From Rhizobium ruizarguesonis (GTDB lineage: Bacteria > Pseudomonadota > Alphaproteobacteria > Rhizobiales > Rhizobiaceae), in NCBI RefSeq assembly GCF_012349115.1, contig NZ_PQIG01000071.1:41945-105944 (forward strand): a stretch of 64,000 nt of DNA, in the 5' to 3' direction. The notes beneath the pieces were generated by a model, which worked only from the letters and a program-made list of their open reading frames with translations, was not told where the DNA came from and searched no databases. The position numbers and the translations under genes are program-made. Shown one piece after another: positions 25,895 through 33,944 of this stretch (position 1 is its first letter; each line of letters starts with the position of its first letter).

Positions 25895-26393
25895 ATAGGA
25901 TCATTCCGATAATGAATATCTCCTCGGTCAGATAGAGCGGGTGCCGGACGATGGAATATGGCCCCGTTGTGACCAGAGCTCTTGCACCCGGTGCTATGCT
26001 GAAACTGCGGCCGAGGATCGCAAGCATATATGCCGATGAAACGAAGCCAATGATCATCAAAACCATTGCGGCAAGGCGCACAGTATCTGGCAACACCATT
26101 GGCGGAGGCAGGAAGGCGATCAGCAGGAAGAGGAAGGTGCCTGCCATCGCCGTCAGGTATGGTTCAACGCCGCGCGCAGACCGTACTTGGGGCATTCTCG
26201 TTAAGGTCACGACACACATCATGCCGATAAATAAGATCGCAGCGATCTCAGCTATTAGGAATACGACGCCCCGGGACGGATAGTCGCCGGTCGTCATCGT
26301 CCGCGCAATCTTGGTCCATACAACTAGTATTGAATAGGAACAGATACCAATCCGGCCGGTGACATCTGTAATAATCAAGTGTCGATTGCTCAT
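25710..26393 (-). CDS. Isoprenylcysteine carboxyl methyltransferase-like membrane protein
   Basis: 227 residues from MSNRHLIITDVTG; an ATG nine codons earlier is possible. Five or so membrane segments precede the family signature ALVTTGPYSIVRHPLYLTEE and the C-terminal NEETVLRAAFPDYRSYAERV, the SAM-binding core of the ICMT/PEMT group. Bacterial members methylate lipids or unknown small molecules. Codon use is less GC-biased than neighbouring genes, and it lies inside a segment bracketed by holin duplications, both signs of transfer. Confidence 0.8.
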   Translation of the reverse strand: MSNRHLIITDVTGRIGICSYSILVVWTKIARTMTTGDYPSRGVVFLIAEIAAILFIGMMCVVTLTRMPQVRSARGVEPYLTAMAGTFLFLLIAFLPPPMVLPDTVRLAAMVLMIIGFVSSAYMLAILGRSFSIAPGARALVTTGPYSIVRHPLYLTEEIFIIGMILFSFSPWTVLLGIVHWCLQLRRMSNEETVLRAAFPDYRSYAERVPKVIPFLPMRGKRATATG

Positions 26394-26520
26394 TTGTACC
26401 CCCACGTTGTTTGAACGCATCTTCGCACGGTTGCGGAAAATGGCAATCGCAACCGGCTAAATTGGTGAATACCAACTATTGGGGATGTGATTTACACCGA
26501 CGCGCCGCCGTCGGCGTCTG

Positions 26521-27057
26521 TCAATGCAACGACACGCGATGCGCCAGCAGCCGATCAATTCTGGCCCGGATGCGGATGCGGCGGATGATCTCGGCGTGAG
26601 TGAAAAGGCAGGCGAGGGCGGCCACGACGATCAACGCGGTTCCGAGCAGCGCTGTAGGCAACGGCAGTGACCAGTCGATATAACCGGCGGGGAGTGACGC
26701 CCCACTGCGACCTGCTTCTGCTGTGCTTGCAGCGGCATTGGCAAGCACCAGCCCAAGCAGCGCAACATGGGCATGAACGAAGCGTGCCCTAAGAAACCGT
26801 TTCGGATGAAAAGCAAGATAGACGCCGAAAATCGCCATTGACGCAAACGCAATGAGAAGTTCCCACGCCCCCATCCCCGCCGCGCTAAGTAACATAAGAG
26901 GTAAGCGCAACACCGGCAGCATCGTCAGGTACAGCGCCCAAGCAAACGGGCGTGATGGATACATGGCCAGCAGTAGCATGCTGGCGGCAAATACCGCACC
27001 GATGGCATAGACCAAAGCAGGTCCGAGACGAACAAAAGTCAGAACGAAGACACGCAT
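26521..27057 (-). CDS. Integral membrane protein of unknown function
   Basis: 178 residues from MRVFVLTFVRLGPALVYAIG; AAGGAGGAAAG directly upstream decides this start over a longer frame to 27183. Four to five hydrophobic segments, including VFAASMLLLAMYPSRPFAWA, MGAWELLIAFASMAIFGVYL and TALLGTALIVVAALACLFTH, and a basic C-terminus IIRRIRIRARIDRLLAHR. It sits in the same cargo segment and orientation as the methyltransferase, 128 bp upstream of it. No family recognised. Confidence 0.7.
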   Translation of the reverse strand: MRVFVLTFVRLGPALVYAIGAVFAASMLLLAMYPSRPFAWALYLTMLPVLRLPLMLLSAAGMGAWELLIAFASMAIFGVYLAFHPKRFLRARFVHAHVALLGLVLANAAASTAEAGRSGASLPAGYIDWSLPLPTALLGTALIVVAALACLFTHAEIIRRIRIRARIDRLLAHRVSLH

Positions 27058-27304
27058 TCGCTTTCCTCCTTCGGCAGGCCTCGTGGTTCTGGGCAGAATA
27101 TTCGCAAATGCTTTAGCAGGGCTTACCGCTTGACCAGCGCCGCATGAATGACTCCGGCTGCGGAGATTTGCAACCTTCCACAAAACTTATCCACCTCAAC
27201 GAGGCGATTTCATGAACATCGACGGCACGCCGCTGCGGCTATTGCTCTTCGTCGCCTTCGGAACCTGATCACGGCTTAACCCCTCCAAACATCGGAGACG
27301 TTCC

Positions 27305-27559
27305 ATGCTCGTCCATAACTGGCGCGCCGTGCTGAGGCGCGCCTGGTCGGTGCGCCTCGTGGCGCTGGGGCTGCTCTTCATCGTCGTTGAGCCCGTCACC
27401 AACGTCGTCGCTGCCAGCTGGGTGTCCGGCAACCTCTACATACAGCTCGCCATGTCCACGGCATCGGGGCTCTTCGCTGCGGCAGCGATCATCGCCCGCA
27501 TCTTCGTTCAGCAGCAAATCTCAGGAGATCTGAATGGCAAACCGCCTGCAGAAGGGTAG
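27305..27559 (+). CDS. Holin-like protein, copy 2 (DUF7940-like)
   Basis: 84 residues: MLVHNWRAVLRRAWSVR, then hydrophobic LVALGLLFIVVEPVTNVVAA and LYIQLAMSTASGLFAAAAII. It overlaps the intact lysozyme gene by 26 nt, making this the functional-looking lysis pair. Compared with copy 1 most changes are conservative in the membrane segments, so both appear to have been under selection for a time. Confidence 0.8.
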   Translation: MLVHNWRAVLRRAWSVRLVALGLLFIVVEPVTNVVAASWVSGNLYIQLAMSTASGLFAAAAIIARIFVQQQISGDLNGKPPAEG

Positions 27560-27998
27560 TGCCGCCGCGGCCATGGCCGTGGCGCTCGTCGGATCGTTCG
27601 AGGGGCTGCGCCAGAATGCCTATCCCGATCCGGCGACGCAAGGGAAGCCGTGGACGATCTGTTATGGCAGCACCAATGGCGTGAAGCCGGGGGACCGCAA
27701 GACGGTGGAGCAGTGCAGGGCGCTCCTGGCGCTGGAGCTTAAGACCTATGCGAGCGGCATCGAAAGCTGCGTGCGCGTGCCCCTGCCGGATGCGCGCTTC
27801 GTGGCGCTGACCTCCTTTGCCTATAATGTCGGCGTCAAGGCGGCCTGTGGCTCGAGCGCGGTCAGGCTCATCAACCAGGGCAGGGCGGCCGAAGGCTGCG
27901 AGGCGCTTTTGAAGTGGAATCGCGCCGCCGGCATCGTCTTTCCCGGCCTGACGCGGCGCCGGCAGAAAGAGCGCCAATTCTGCCTCGAGGGCGTCTGA
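27534..27998 (+). CDS. Phage lysozyme (GH24 endolysin) with SAR-like N-terminus
   Basis: 154 residues, AGGAGAT before ATG. Residues 8-20 (GSAAAAMAVALVG) are a weakly hydrophobic Ala/Gly-rich stretch typical of signal-arrest-release endolysins. The catalytic Glu is in SFEGLRQNAYPDP, followed by PWTICYGSTNGV, where T4-type enzymes carry their Asp/Thr (a Cys precedes the Tyr here). The fold core FVALTSFAYNVG and the C-terminal GLTRRRQKERQFCLEG complete the GH24 family. It cuts peptidoglycan during lysis. Confidence 0.9.
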   Translation: MANRLQKGSAAAAMAVALVGSFEGLRQNAYPDPATQGKPWTICYGSTNGVKPGDRKTVEQCRALLALELKTYASGIESCVRVPLPDARFVALTSFAYNVGVKAACGSSAVRLINQGRAAEGCEALLKWNRAAGIVFPGLTRRRQKERQFCLEGV

Positions 27999-28360
27999 TG
28001 TTCTCCATCCTCGACACGCTCAAGATGGGCGCCGGCATCGCCGCCGGCCTGATGCTTTATCACCTCTATGCCGTCTCGATCGGCTATCCCTCGGCGGCAA
28101 GGCAGGCGCGCGCCGGCTATATCCTCGTTGCCGAAAAGACCGCAGCCGAGGCCCAGGCTGCCGAGATGGAGCGCCAGCGCAACGCGGCGGCTAAGGCCGG
28201 CGAAGAGCACCGCAAGCGTCTCGCGGCCGCCGAGGCCGCCGAGCAGGCCGCCAAAGACACACTCGAAATCGAGATCCAATCTTATGAGCTTCAGCTTTCG
28301 GAAAAGAACCGCGCTTGCGCTGTCACTGCTGCTGATCGTCAGTGGCTGCTCCGCCACTGA
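27998..28360 (+). CDS. Inner-membrane spanin (Rz-like)
   Basis: 120 residues; start overlaps lysozyme stop (TGATG). N-terminal membrane segment MGAGIAAGLMLYHLYAVS, then a long charged helix rich in A, E, K and R (ERQRNAAAKAGEEHRKRLAA) predicted to span the periplasm. The gene contains the start of the Rz1 lipoprotein gene in another frame, the classic spanin arrangement. It works with Rz1 to fuse inner and outer membranes in the last step of lysis. Confidence 0.85.
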   Translation: MFSILDTLKMGAGIAAGLMLYHLYAVSIGYPSAARQARAGYILVAEKTAAEAQAAEMERQRNAAAKAGEEHRKRLAAAEAAEQAAKDTLEIEIQSYELQLSEKNRACAVTAADRQWLLRH

Positions 28361-28592
28361 GCGCTTGAACAAGGCGGCGGTGACGACAGGGCAGGCGGCG
28401 GCGGGCGTCGCTCTGCCGCCGCTGCCGGATGATCTCCGCCGCCAGGAAGCGCATACGCCTGTCGTCGAGGGCGAGCCTGTCATCGCCATCCTTGCCCGCG
28501 AGCGCCAGGCGCTCGACCGTGCCAACGCCCGCCAGGGGCGCACCATTCAATTCTACGACGACCTCACCAGCAGATATGGAACACGCCGATGA
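28284..28592 (+). CDS. Outer-membrane lipoprotein spanin (Rz1-like), nested start
   Basis: 102 residues starting MSFSFRKRTALALSLLLIVS; the lipobox VSGC places the lipidated Cys at residue 22. The mature part has PPLPDD, a proline cluster like other Rz1 proteins, and a helical C-terminus. The first 77 nt lie inside the Rz gene in the +1 frame. It is longer than lambda Rz1 and extends well past the Rz stop, an overlapping rather than fully embedded pair. Confidence 0.85.
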   Translation: MSFSFRKRTALALSLLLIVSGCSATERLNKAAVTTGQAAAGVALPPLPDDLRRQEAHTPVVEGEPVIAILARERQALDRANARQGRTIQFYDDLTSRYGTRR

Positions 28593-30196
28593 TGAATGCC
28601 ATCTCGCTTGCCCTGACGAACCCGATGGGCGGAGCTGACCTTGCGCCCCCGCCATGGGTGCCGGATGCCAGCCGCTATATGCCGGCCGCCACCGGCACCC
28701 GTTGGCCGGCGGGTTTCACGCAAACTTACGCGGCCGACCTGAACTATCAATGTTCAAAGCTGTTCTTCGGCTCACCTGATTACGAAACCAACGATTTCCT
28801 GATTCCCTTTGTGGGTTTCGGCTGCACGGAGGGCAACCTTGCGCCGCAGGAGACGATCTTGCCGAATGCCGATATTGCGATCGATGAGGTGTTCTTCATT
28901 CACCCGGATGGCACGGAATACCCGGTGCTCTTCGGCGGCAACGCGGCCGCGACCGTCACGGCGTCGACCGGCATTGTCTACGGGCAGGTGACGCTGCCAA
29001 GCGCCCTGCCGACCTGGTCTGTCTTCGGCATCCGAACGGTGTGGCACGGTACGATCGGGCAGACCTATATTGGCGGCTATCGCTGCCAGCGCCATCGGGG
29101 CGAAAAATATTGGGCCGCCACCGATCTGACGTCGATTCGGGCGCTGGCCCTGGCGAACGCGGCGAGCACGCCAGCCCGCGACACGTTCTATAATACGGTC
29201 GGCAATGAGAGCAACTCGCAGCCTCTTGCCTATGGCCCTGCAATGGTTCTGGCCAAGGGGTGGGACGGCCGGCCGGTTCCGATGGTCCTGTCCGATAGCC
29301 TCATCGAGCGCCAGGAGATTGCCGCCACGGCCGATGCCAGGCGCAACATGGGCATGTGGCTGCGCTGGCTTGATGCACGAGATCCGCTATGGGGCAGTAT
29401 CATACCCCTCGTCATGGGCGTCCCCGGCTCGAAGTCGGTGCAGGAACTGGCGACGTCGGCAACCAAGCGCTGGGCCATGATCGACGCGATCCGGGACACA
29501 TACAACGGCGGCAAGAATATCTGGACGTTCGTTCTCGACCAGTCCGGCCGCAACGATAACAGCGCCACGGCAAGCACATGGTCGAACGCCAAGCTCGGCT
29601 TGGTCGACCGCGTCAAGACGCGCTATGGGGCGGGCATCCATGTCGTCGGCGTCACCATAATTCCGACCATGACCCCTTCGTCGGACAGCGGCCGGACGGT
29701 CGCGGGCTATACCGTTCCCGCCTTATGGACAACCACCTTGGCGACGGTGAACAACACCATCAAGGCGAGTTCTCGTTACGCCAAGGTCATCGATCAGCTG
29801 CTTGCCTTCACGACGGACATCGATCCGACGAAGTCGCCGGCCGCTGAAATGTTTCCGCTCGGAAACGTCGTCGGGCATCCTGGAAATCAGGACGGCGTGA
29901 CGACGTGGGACACGATCAAGCTGCCGGCTTCAGTGCCGGACGGCACCCGCATCATGTTCGAATATCAGCCTGGTCAATGGACGTCGAGAAACACCTATGG
30001 CCGCATCGACAATGGCGACGGGACGGCTGACTATAAGGTTCAGGAGATATTTGCCACCAACGTCCAGGACAATGCCGCGCTGCTGGCCCACGGCATGAAC
30101 CTCGATGTCTCGTCTTATGTCCATCCGACGCTGCAAGGGATCTTGCGATTTGTCAGCCGCTTGCCGCAATCCGAAAAGCTGAAATTTTACCCCTAG
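28589..30196 (+). CDS. Phage SGNH-hydrolase-like protein, 535 aa
   Basis: Start overlaps the Rz1 stop (ATGA). The N-terminal 200 residues are beta-rich and resemble a virion attachment region. From residue ~225, PVPMVLSDSLIERQEI resembles the SGNH block I (GDS replaced by SDS). NIWTFVLDQSGRNDNS may be block III, with Asn, and the C-terminal DVSSYVHPTLQGI resembles block V with its His. Such domains deacetylate glycans in several phages. The hydrolase assignment is moderate. It could be a virion-borne esterase acting on host surface sugars. Confidence 0.65.
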   Translation: MMNAISLALTNPMGGADLAPPPWVPDASRYMPAATGTRWPAGFTQTYAADLNYQCSKLFFGSPDYETNDFLIPFVGFGCTEGNLAPQETILPNADIAIDEVFFIHPDGTEYPVLFGGNAAATVTASTGIVYGQVTLPSALPTWSVFGIRTVWHGTIGQTYIGGYRCQRHRGEKYWAATDLTSIRALALANAASTPARDTFYNTVGNESNSQPLAYGPAMVLAKGWDGRPVPMVLSDSLIERQEIAATADARRNMGMWLRWLDARDPLWGSIIPLVMGVPGSKSVQELATSATKRWAMIDAIRDTYNGGKNIWTFVLDQSGRNDNSATASTWSNAKLGLVDRVKTRYGAGIHVVGVTIIPTMTPSSDSGRTVAGYTVPALWTTTLATVNNTIKASSRYAKVIDQLLAFTTDIDPTKSPAAEMFPLGNVVGHPGNQDGVTTWDTIKLPASVPDGTRIMFEYQPGQWTSRNTYGRIDNGDGTADYKVQEIFATNVQDNAALLAHGMNLDVSSYVHPTLQGILRFVSRLPQSEKLKFYP

Positions 30197-30212
30197 GCGA
30201 GCACTGAGAGAG

Positions 30213-30641
30213 ATGACATCGAATGACGATATTCTCCGCGCTCTCGGGCGCGTCGAGGGAAGACTGACGGGCATCGAGGACAACGTCGCGCTTCTGCGCA
30301 AGGAGGTCAGCGACGAAAAGGTGAGGGCCCATGACAGCCGCGCCGTGATCCACAAGCGGCTCGACGAGCAGGCCAGGCAGATTGCCCATCTCGACACCAG
30401 GATGGCGATCAGCGGCGGCGCGCACGCGCAGATCCGCGAGGAAATCAAAACCCTCAAGGAGACCGTCGAGAAGAACCATGACGCGGTCGGGCCGGCGCTT
30501 GAAGAGTGGAAGCGGATGAAAACGATCGGTTACGGAATATCGGGGCTTATCGCCTTCGCCGGACTGACGATTGGGGGGATGATCGCCTATGCGAGCGACG
30601 GCGCGGTAGCGGCGCTGCGGCATTGGTTGAAGATCAATTGA
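30213..30641 (+). CDS. Coiled-coil membrane protein (DUF1515-like)
   Basis: 142 residues. N-terminal two thirds form a charged coiled coil (ILRALGRVEGRLTGIEDNVA, EEIKTLKETVEKNHDAV); one membrane segment TIGYGISGLIAFAGLTIGGM is followed by a short amphipathic tail. It resembles short Rhizobium phage proteins of the DUF1515 type; a holin-associated or antiholin role is possible. Last clear phage gene of the block. Confidence 0.65.
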   Translation: MTSNDDILRALGRVEGRLTGIEDNVALLRKEVSDEKVRAHDSRAVIHKRLDEQARQIAHLDTRMAISGGAHAQIREEIKTLKETVEKNHDAVGPALEEWKRMKTIGYGISGLIAFAGLTIGGMIAYASDGAVAALRHWLKIN

Positions 30642-30732
30642 CGGGATCGTGGTCGCTGATGGAGCGACTATCTTCCGAGTTAAACATCTCCGCGCGGGGT
30701 TTCGCCAATAGGCTCGCGGGGAAATGCACCCG

Positions 30733-31494
30733 CTAACCGATTACTCCGCTGTCGTATTGCAGGATGATGTTATCGAGGTAGGCGTAGGCGGTACCGGCGA
30801 AATTTGGAACGAAGTTCATCTCCTGGAAATTGCCCGCATTTGCCTCTATGTGTCCGACGAAGGGCTCCTGATAATCCCAAGGGATTGTTGGTGTGGGTGC
30901 ACCGTCGACGACTGGTATAGTCGTGCTCAGCCCGTCGCCGTCATGAAAATCGTACTCTACGAGCGTAGCATTACCTGATGCTGAGATACCGCCGCCGTTG
31001 AAGAATATCTCCTTCCCGCCATCCTCTGCTTGTACCACCGTCGCGCCGATGAATAGCAGCCCGTGATAAGTAAAGGTTCCGGATAATCCCAGTGGTAGAT
31101 CGTCGAAATCAAGGAGCACTTGGTTCGGCGCCAATGGGTCGCCTTTGATCTCCAGATTGAGCTTCCCCACGTCGGTATTTCCGGCACCGTCAGATATTTT
31201 GTAGGAGACGTTTTCGGTGAAGGTTTTGCCGGCGAACAGCAACAAGCGCGCATCGTCATTGAGTGAGTAGGTGTAAGAGCCGTCGGCCTTCAGGTGGAAG
31301 ACCCCGTAGTCTCCTACGATATCGTTGATCTGGTCCGGCTTTTTGGCCAAGACGTTTTCATCATCGAAGAAACGCAGAAACTTGTGGCCGTTGGCGCCAG
31401 CTTCGTCATTTTCGAGAATGTTTCCTGAAATCGCATCGCTCTCGTAGAAGCTGAGATAGTCGTCGGTCGCTATGGGTTTAATGCTGGCAGCCAT
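30733..31494 (-). CDS. VCBS-domain protein, probably secreted
   Basis: 253 residues from MAASIKPIATDDYLSFYESD; GGGGGAAA before the ATG decides this start. A VCBS-type repeat lies at residues 60-105 (GDYGVFHLKADGSYTYSLND, then YKISDGAGNTDVGKLNL). The C-terminal part is beta-rich and ends DNIILQYDSGVIG. No Sec signal is present, which fits type I secretion of VCBS adhesin-like proteins. It is convergent with the phage block and marks its right flank. Confidence 0.75.
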   Translation of the reverse strand: MAASIKPIATDDYLSFYESDAISGNILENDEAGANGHKFLRFFDDENVLAKKPDQINDIVGDYGVFHLKADGSYTYSLNDDARLLLFAGKTFTENVSYKISDGAGNTDVGKLNLEIKGDPLAPNQVLLDFDDLPLGLSGTFTYHGLLFIGATVVQAEDGGKEIFFNGGGISASGNATLVEYDFHDGDGLSTTIPVVDGAPTPTIPWDYQEPFVGHIEANAGNFQEMNFVPNFAGTAYAYLDNIILQYDSGVIG

Positions 31495-31799
31495 CGGTTT
31501 CCCCCGGTGAATCGTACCCGTCAAGATCGCAAATAAGAGCATTGTCCGCAATCTACTTGGACACACCACCCCATCAGGCGAAGGCCGGGTTTTTCGATCA
31601 GGGGATCGAGGGCGACGTTCAGGAAGGCAGAACTTTCGTTGGTGATCTCTTTCACGCACACGTCGCCTTCCGCCGGGCGCGCGCGGCAGATCGGTGCTTC
31701 TCTTCTCGCTCCAAATGGGCGCAGTAAAATCCTAAATTTTAGGCATCACTAACGAACAAAACGGCCGCCTGCTGGTTTTCCTCTCAGGAGGAAACTGTC

Positions 31800-31985
31800 A
31801 TGAAGACCATGAACAATCGCCAAGTTCGCATTCCCGGCCCGCGAGATCACGATGTTGCCGAACATTGCCGCAAGTTCGGGATCGGCCCGGCAGAGGAGAA
31901 GAAGCTGAAGAAGCTCCTGGGCTCTCGGGCACCGCTCCATGAAATCCAGGCCAATGCTCCGCCGGGCCAGCCTAAGTGGCGTTAG
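31800..31985 (+). CDS. Small hypothetical protein, 61 aa
   Basis: CAGGAGGAAACTGTC precedes the ATG, a strong ribosome binding site. Highly basic; MKTMNNRQVRIPGPRDHDVA, then a helix with EEKKLKKLLGSRAPLHEI. The pattern of a short segment naming a pathway position (AEHCRKFGIGPAEEKK) recurs in small rhizobial proteins of unknown role. No partner gene adjacent. Confidence 0.65.
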   Translation: MKTMNNRQVRIPGPRDHDVAEHCRKFGIGPAEEKKLKKLLGSRAPLHEIQANAPPGQPKWR

Positions 31986-32178
31986 GTGGGGAAGGGGTCG
32001 CGGAAGACGTCGCACGTGATCATTACACGCTACATTACGGCGATGATTCAAAGATTGACCGGAACAGAGCAGCGCCGTGAACGCTCGCGAAAGAGGTGCT
32101 TTTGCCGGGTTTTGAAGTGATCGATCTTGTTTAAGACGTGGGCCGAATGTTCGGCTTGCTCCACCTGGATCCGCTGAA

Positions 32179-32202
32179 AGCCCCGCTCCGGCGGGGTTTT
32201 TC
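32179..32202 (+). terminator. Rho-independent terminator
   Basis: Perfect stem CCCCGC / GCGGGG (32181-32186, 32191-32196), loop TCCG, then TTTTT. It is 194 bp beyond the 61-aa gene, so it ends that transcript or an unannotated small RNA. Confidence 0.85.
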
Positions 32203-32487
32203 GTTGGCGTTGTGATGTGCCTGTCGGTTTTCGCCCCGCGGGAGCTTCTCGGTGTGACGGTCGCAACGTGCCCGGGCAGGTTGTCGATGATCCCTCGGCG
32301 GAATTTCCGGGATCGTGGCGTCGCATTTCTGCCGGGGAACTTCCGACAAGATCAGGGGTTTTGCCGGCGGATCGCGCGGCAGGTCTCGTCTCCTGTACCA
32401 CTGCACCCCTGCAGTTGCTGCGCGGTCCACTGATGCAAGCACGATGAGAGGCGCTTTGCTCCCAGCTTTCGCCAGCGGGCAAGGTCA

Positions 32488-32555
32488 TTGCAGCGCCGCG
32501 CGTCTTTTAAGGCGCTCAAAGGACGCAGCAAAACTTTTAAGGAGTTATGCAGCGG
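32488..32555. repeat. Rhizobial palindromic element, family C copy 1
   Basis: GCAGCGCCGCGCGTCTTTTA then GGCGCTCAAAGGACGCAGC and TTATGCAGC. The same modules occur at 58981-59035 and, in part (ACAGCGTCCTTTGCG on the other strand), at 33118-33189. Confidence 0.75.
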
Positions 32556-32667
32556 TCGTTCGTCAGCTGGATGTTCGAAGTTCCCGCCTTCGAAGACGCC
32601 CCGATCCGCGTCGACCTCAGCACCTGCGCTGGCCCACGAAGGCACAGGTGCGGGCTAGCAAAGCGTA

Positions 32668-32868
32668 TCAATGCCGTGGGCGCCGCGACAGCATGAGGAT
32701 GTAATCGTCGGCGATATCGGCAACCACCATGGCGGCTTCAGCGGCCGTATATCCCTTGCCGATGGCGTCGCTGACGATTTTCATGACGGCCGGCTCAAGC
32801 GCTTCCCGACAGTCGGAGAGACTTTCGACATGCGGGCATTTTGCACGAAATTCCAAGACATTGTTCAT
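32668..32868 (-). CDS. Small hypothetical protein, 66 aa
   Basis: ATG at 32868 has GGAGGG upstream (MNNVLEFRAKCPHVESLSDC), chosen over a 24-codon longer frame. Predicted helical with an amphipathic ending (AAEAAMVVADIADDYILMLS). Small proteins of this style with hydrophobic C-terminal helices are frequent in Rhizobium. No function known. Confidence 0.65.
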   Translation of the reverse strand: MNNVLEFRAKCPHVESLSDCREALEPAVMKIVSDAIGKGYTAAEAAMVVADIADDYILMLSRRPRH

Positions 32869-33117
32869 GGCATACCCTCCATTTTGATTGAGCTCGGCCC
32901 CTATGCATGGAAGCCTGTCTTTCCACGGAAAGGCAGGCAACGGTTCCGGCGAGCTGCTTCAGGAACCAGAAATGTTTTCCTGAAGCTACGATGGCATAGG
33001 CCCCGACGTATTCAAGCGCATGCTGATATTAAGGTAAGCCAGTAGGGTTAATTCGTCCGCTGATGTTGCATCGTGGCATCGAAAGCAGATGCACGCCAGC
33101 GGCGGCTAACGCATCGG

Positions 33118-33189
33118 CCCGAAAATCGGAATCGATTTTCGAAATCACGATGCGTCGATCCAAAGTGTTACAGCGTCCTTTGCGTGGCT
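33118..33189. repeat. Rhizobial palindromic element, family C variant
   Basis: Opens with a small palindrome CGGAATCGATTTTCG, then GATGCGTCGATCCAAAGTGT and TACAGCGTCCTTTGCG. It abuts the stop codon of the next minus-strand gene, so it may shape the 3' end of that transcript. Confidence 0.65.
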
Positions 33190-33372
33190 TCAGACGCTGA
33201 TGCGCCGGCCGGCCTTATCAGCCTCTTTGCGATTGGCGCCGTGCTTTTCGATGATGCCTTTGGCATCCTCGTTGGAAATGCGGTGTTTCTTCGCGAAGTA
33301 GATGACGTCGTAGGGGCCGTCAGTCACGGCCGCTTTGGCGGGTTGGGCCTTTTTCGTTGTGTCATTGGTCAT
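33190..33372 (-). CDS. Small hypothetical protein, 60 aa
   Basis: ATG at 33372 follows AAAGGAAAAATC. Basic helical protein; VIYFAKKHRISNEDAKGIIE and KHGANRKEADKAGRRI form a compact three-helix unit of a type widespread in rhizobia and related alphaproteobacteria. Possibly nucleic-acid binding by charge. No function known. Confidence 0.7.
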   Translation of the reverse strand: MTNDTTKKAQPAKAAVTDGPYDVIYFAKKHRISNEDAKGIIEKHGANRKEADKAGRRISV

Positions 33373-33500
33373 GATTTTTCCTTTCAAGGCAATGTGGCGC
33401 CGGACATCAGGTCATGTCAGCGCCTATTTTCTCCGGAACGAGGATCGGAGAACCGTCACTCTCAAACCGGCATCGGTCGAACAACTGGCTTCGTGCCGTT

Positions 33501-33740
33501 TTATCGATGCGCTCGGGCCGTCTTGTGTTTTTCCCAGATCTGCGTCGCCTGCGCTGCGATCCCGGTCTTGTGGAAGCGCAGCAGGTGAAGTCCTTCATTC
33601 CGTCGTTTTTCGTCGAAGGCGCTGTTTTCGTAGTCGGCGCCTTCGACAATGCTCTCGCTTTGAAGAACGGCCTTCAATTCCTGCACATAGTGTCCGGTGA
33701 TGTTGAAAAGGGCTTCATTCTCGGGTGTGTCTGTCATCAT
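33501..33740 (-). CDS. Small hypothetical protein, 79 aa
   Basis: AGGGAAA precedes two consecutive ATGs (33740 and 33737). Acidic N-terminus then helix VQELKAVLQSESIVEGADYE and basic end IWEKHKTARAHR. I see no family. It is one of a run of minus-strand mini-genes between 32.6 and 35.9 kb. Confidence 0.6.
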   Translation of the reverse strand: MMTDTPENEALFNITGHYVQELKAVLQSESIVEGADYENSAFDEKRRNEGLHLLRFHKTGIAAQATQIWEKHKTARAHR

Positions 33741-33944
33741 TTTCCCTGTGGGTGGTCGTGTGGCATTGAACGCGATGCTGATTCAGCAAGCCGCGTTGGT
33801 AAGATGCATCAAGCAATCCGCGCCCCTATGGGAAGGCTGGTATCGGACAGCGCTTAGCCGTGTCTGTCTGGAGTTCCATATATCGTGCAGCAAAGCCGCG
33901 CCGAGAATCGATGGTGGAGGCGCGGCAGGTCTGAAGGCGGCACC

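Larger units (their letters stand above)
6394..30641 (+). mobile_element. Podovirus-like prophage or phage-derived particle cluster lacking integration and regulatory genes
   Basis: A nearly unbroken plus-strand series: spike base protein, terminase small and large, portal, scaffold-like, capsid, adaptor, tail nozzle-like, virion proteins, tail fibre, holin, lysozyme, spanins, SGNH-like protein. Overlaps of start and stop codons (ATGA, TGATG, TAATG, TTGA) mark one transcription unit for most of the left half. No integrase, excisionase, repressor, antirepressor or replication protein is present between the chromosomal flanks, and no flanking tRNA or att duplication is obvious. The tail and lysis end carries minus-strand cargo genes and duplicated fragments. 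Boundaries are set by first and last phage-type genes and are approximate. Confidence 0.85.
31986..32667. other. Gene-poor intergenic region
   Basis: 682 bp with no convincing gene. Contents seen: a strong terminator at 32179-32202 and a rhizobial palindromic repeat at 32488-32555. Longer open frames here lack ribosome binding sites and protein-like composition. Confidence 0.55.

Noticed and set aside
27212..27268. 18-codon frame MNIDGTPLRLLLFVAFGT
   Set aside because: Too short, weak ribosome binding site, and within a recombination junction; cannot be supported as a gene.
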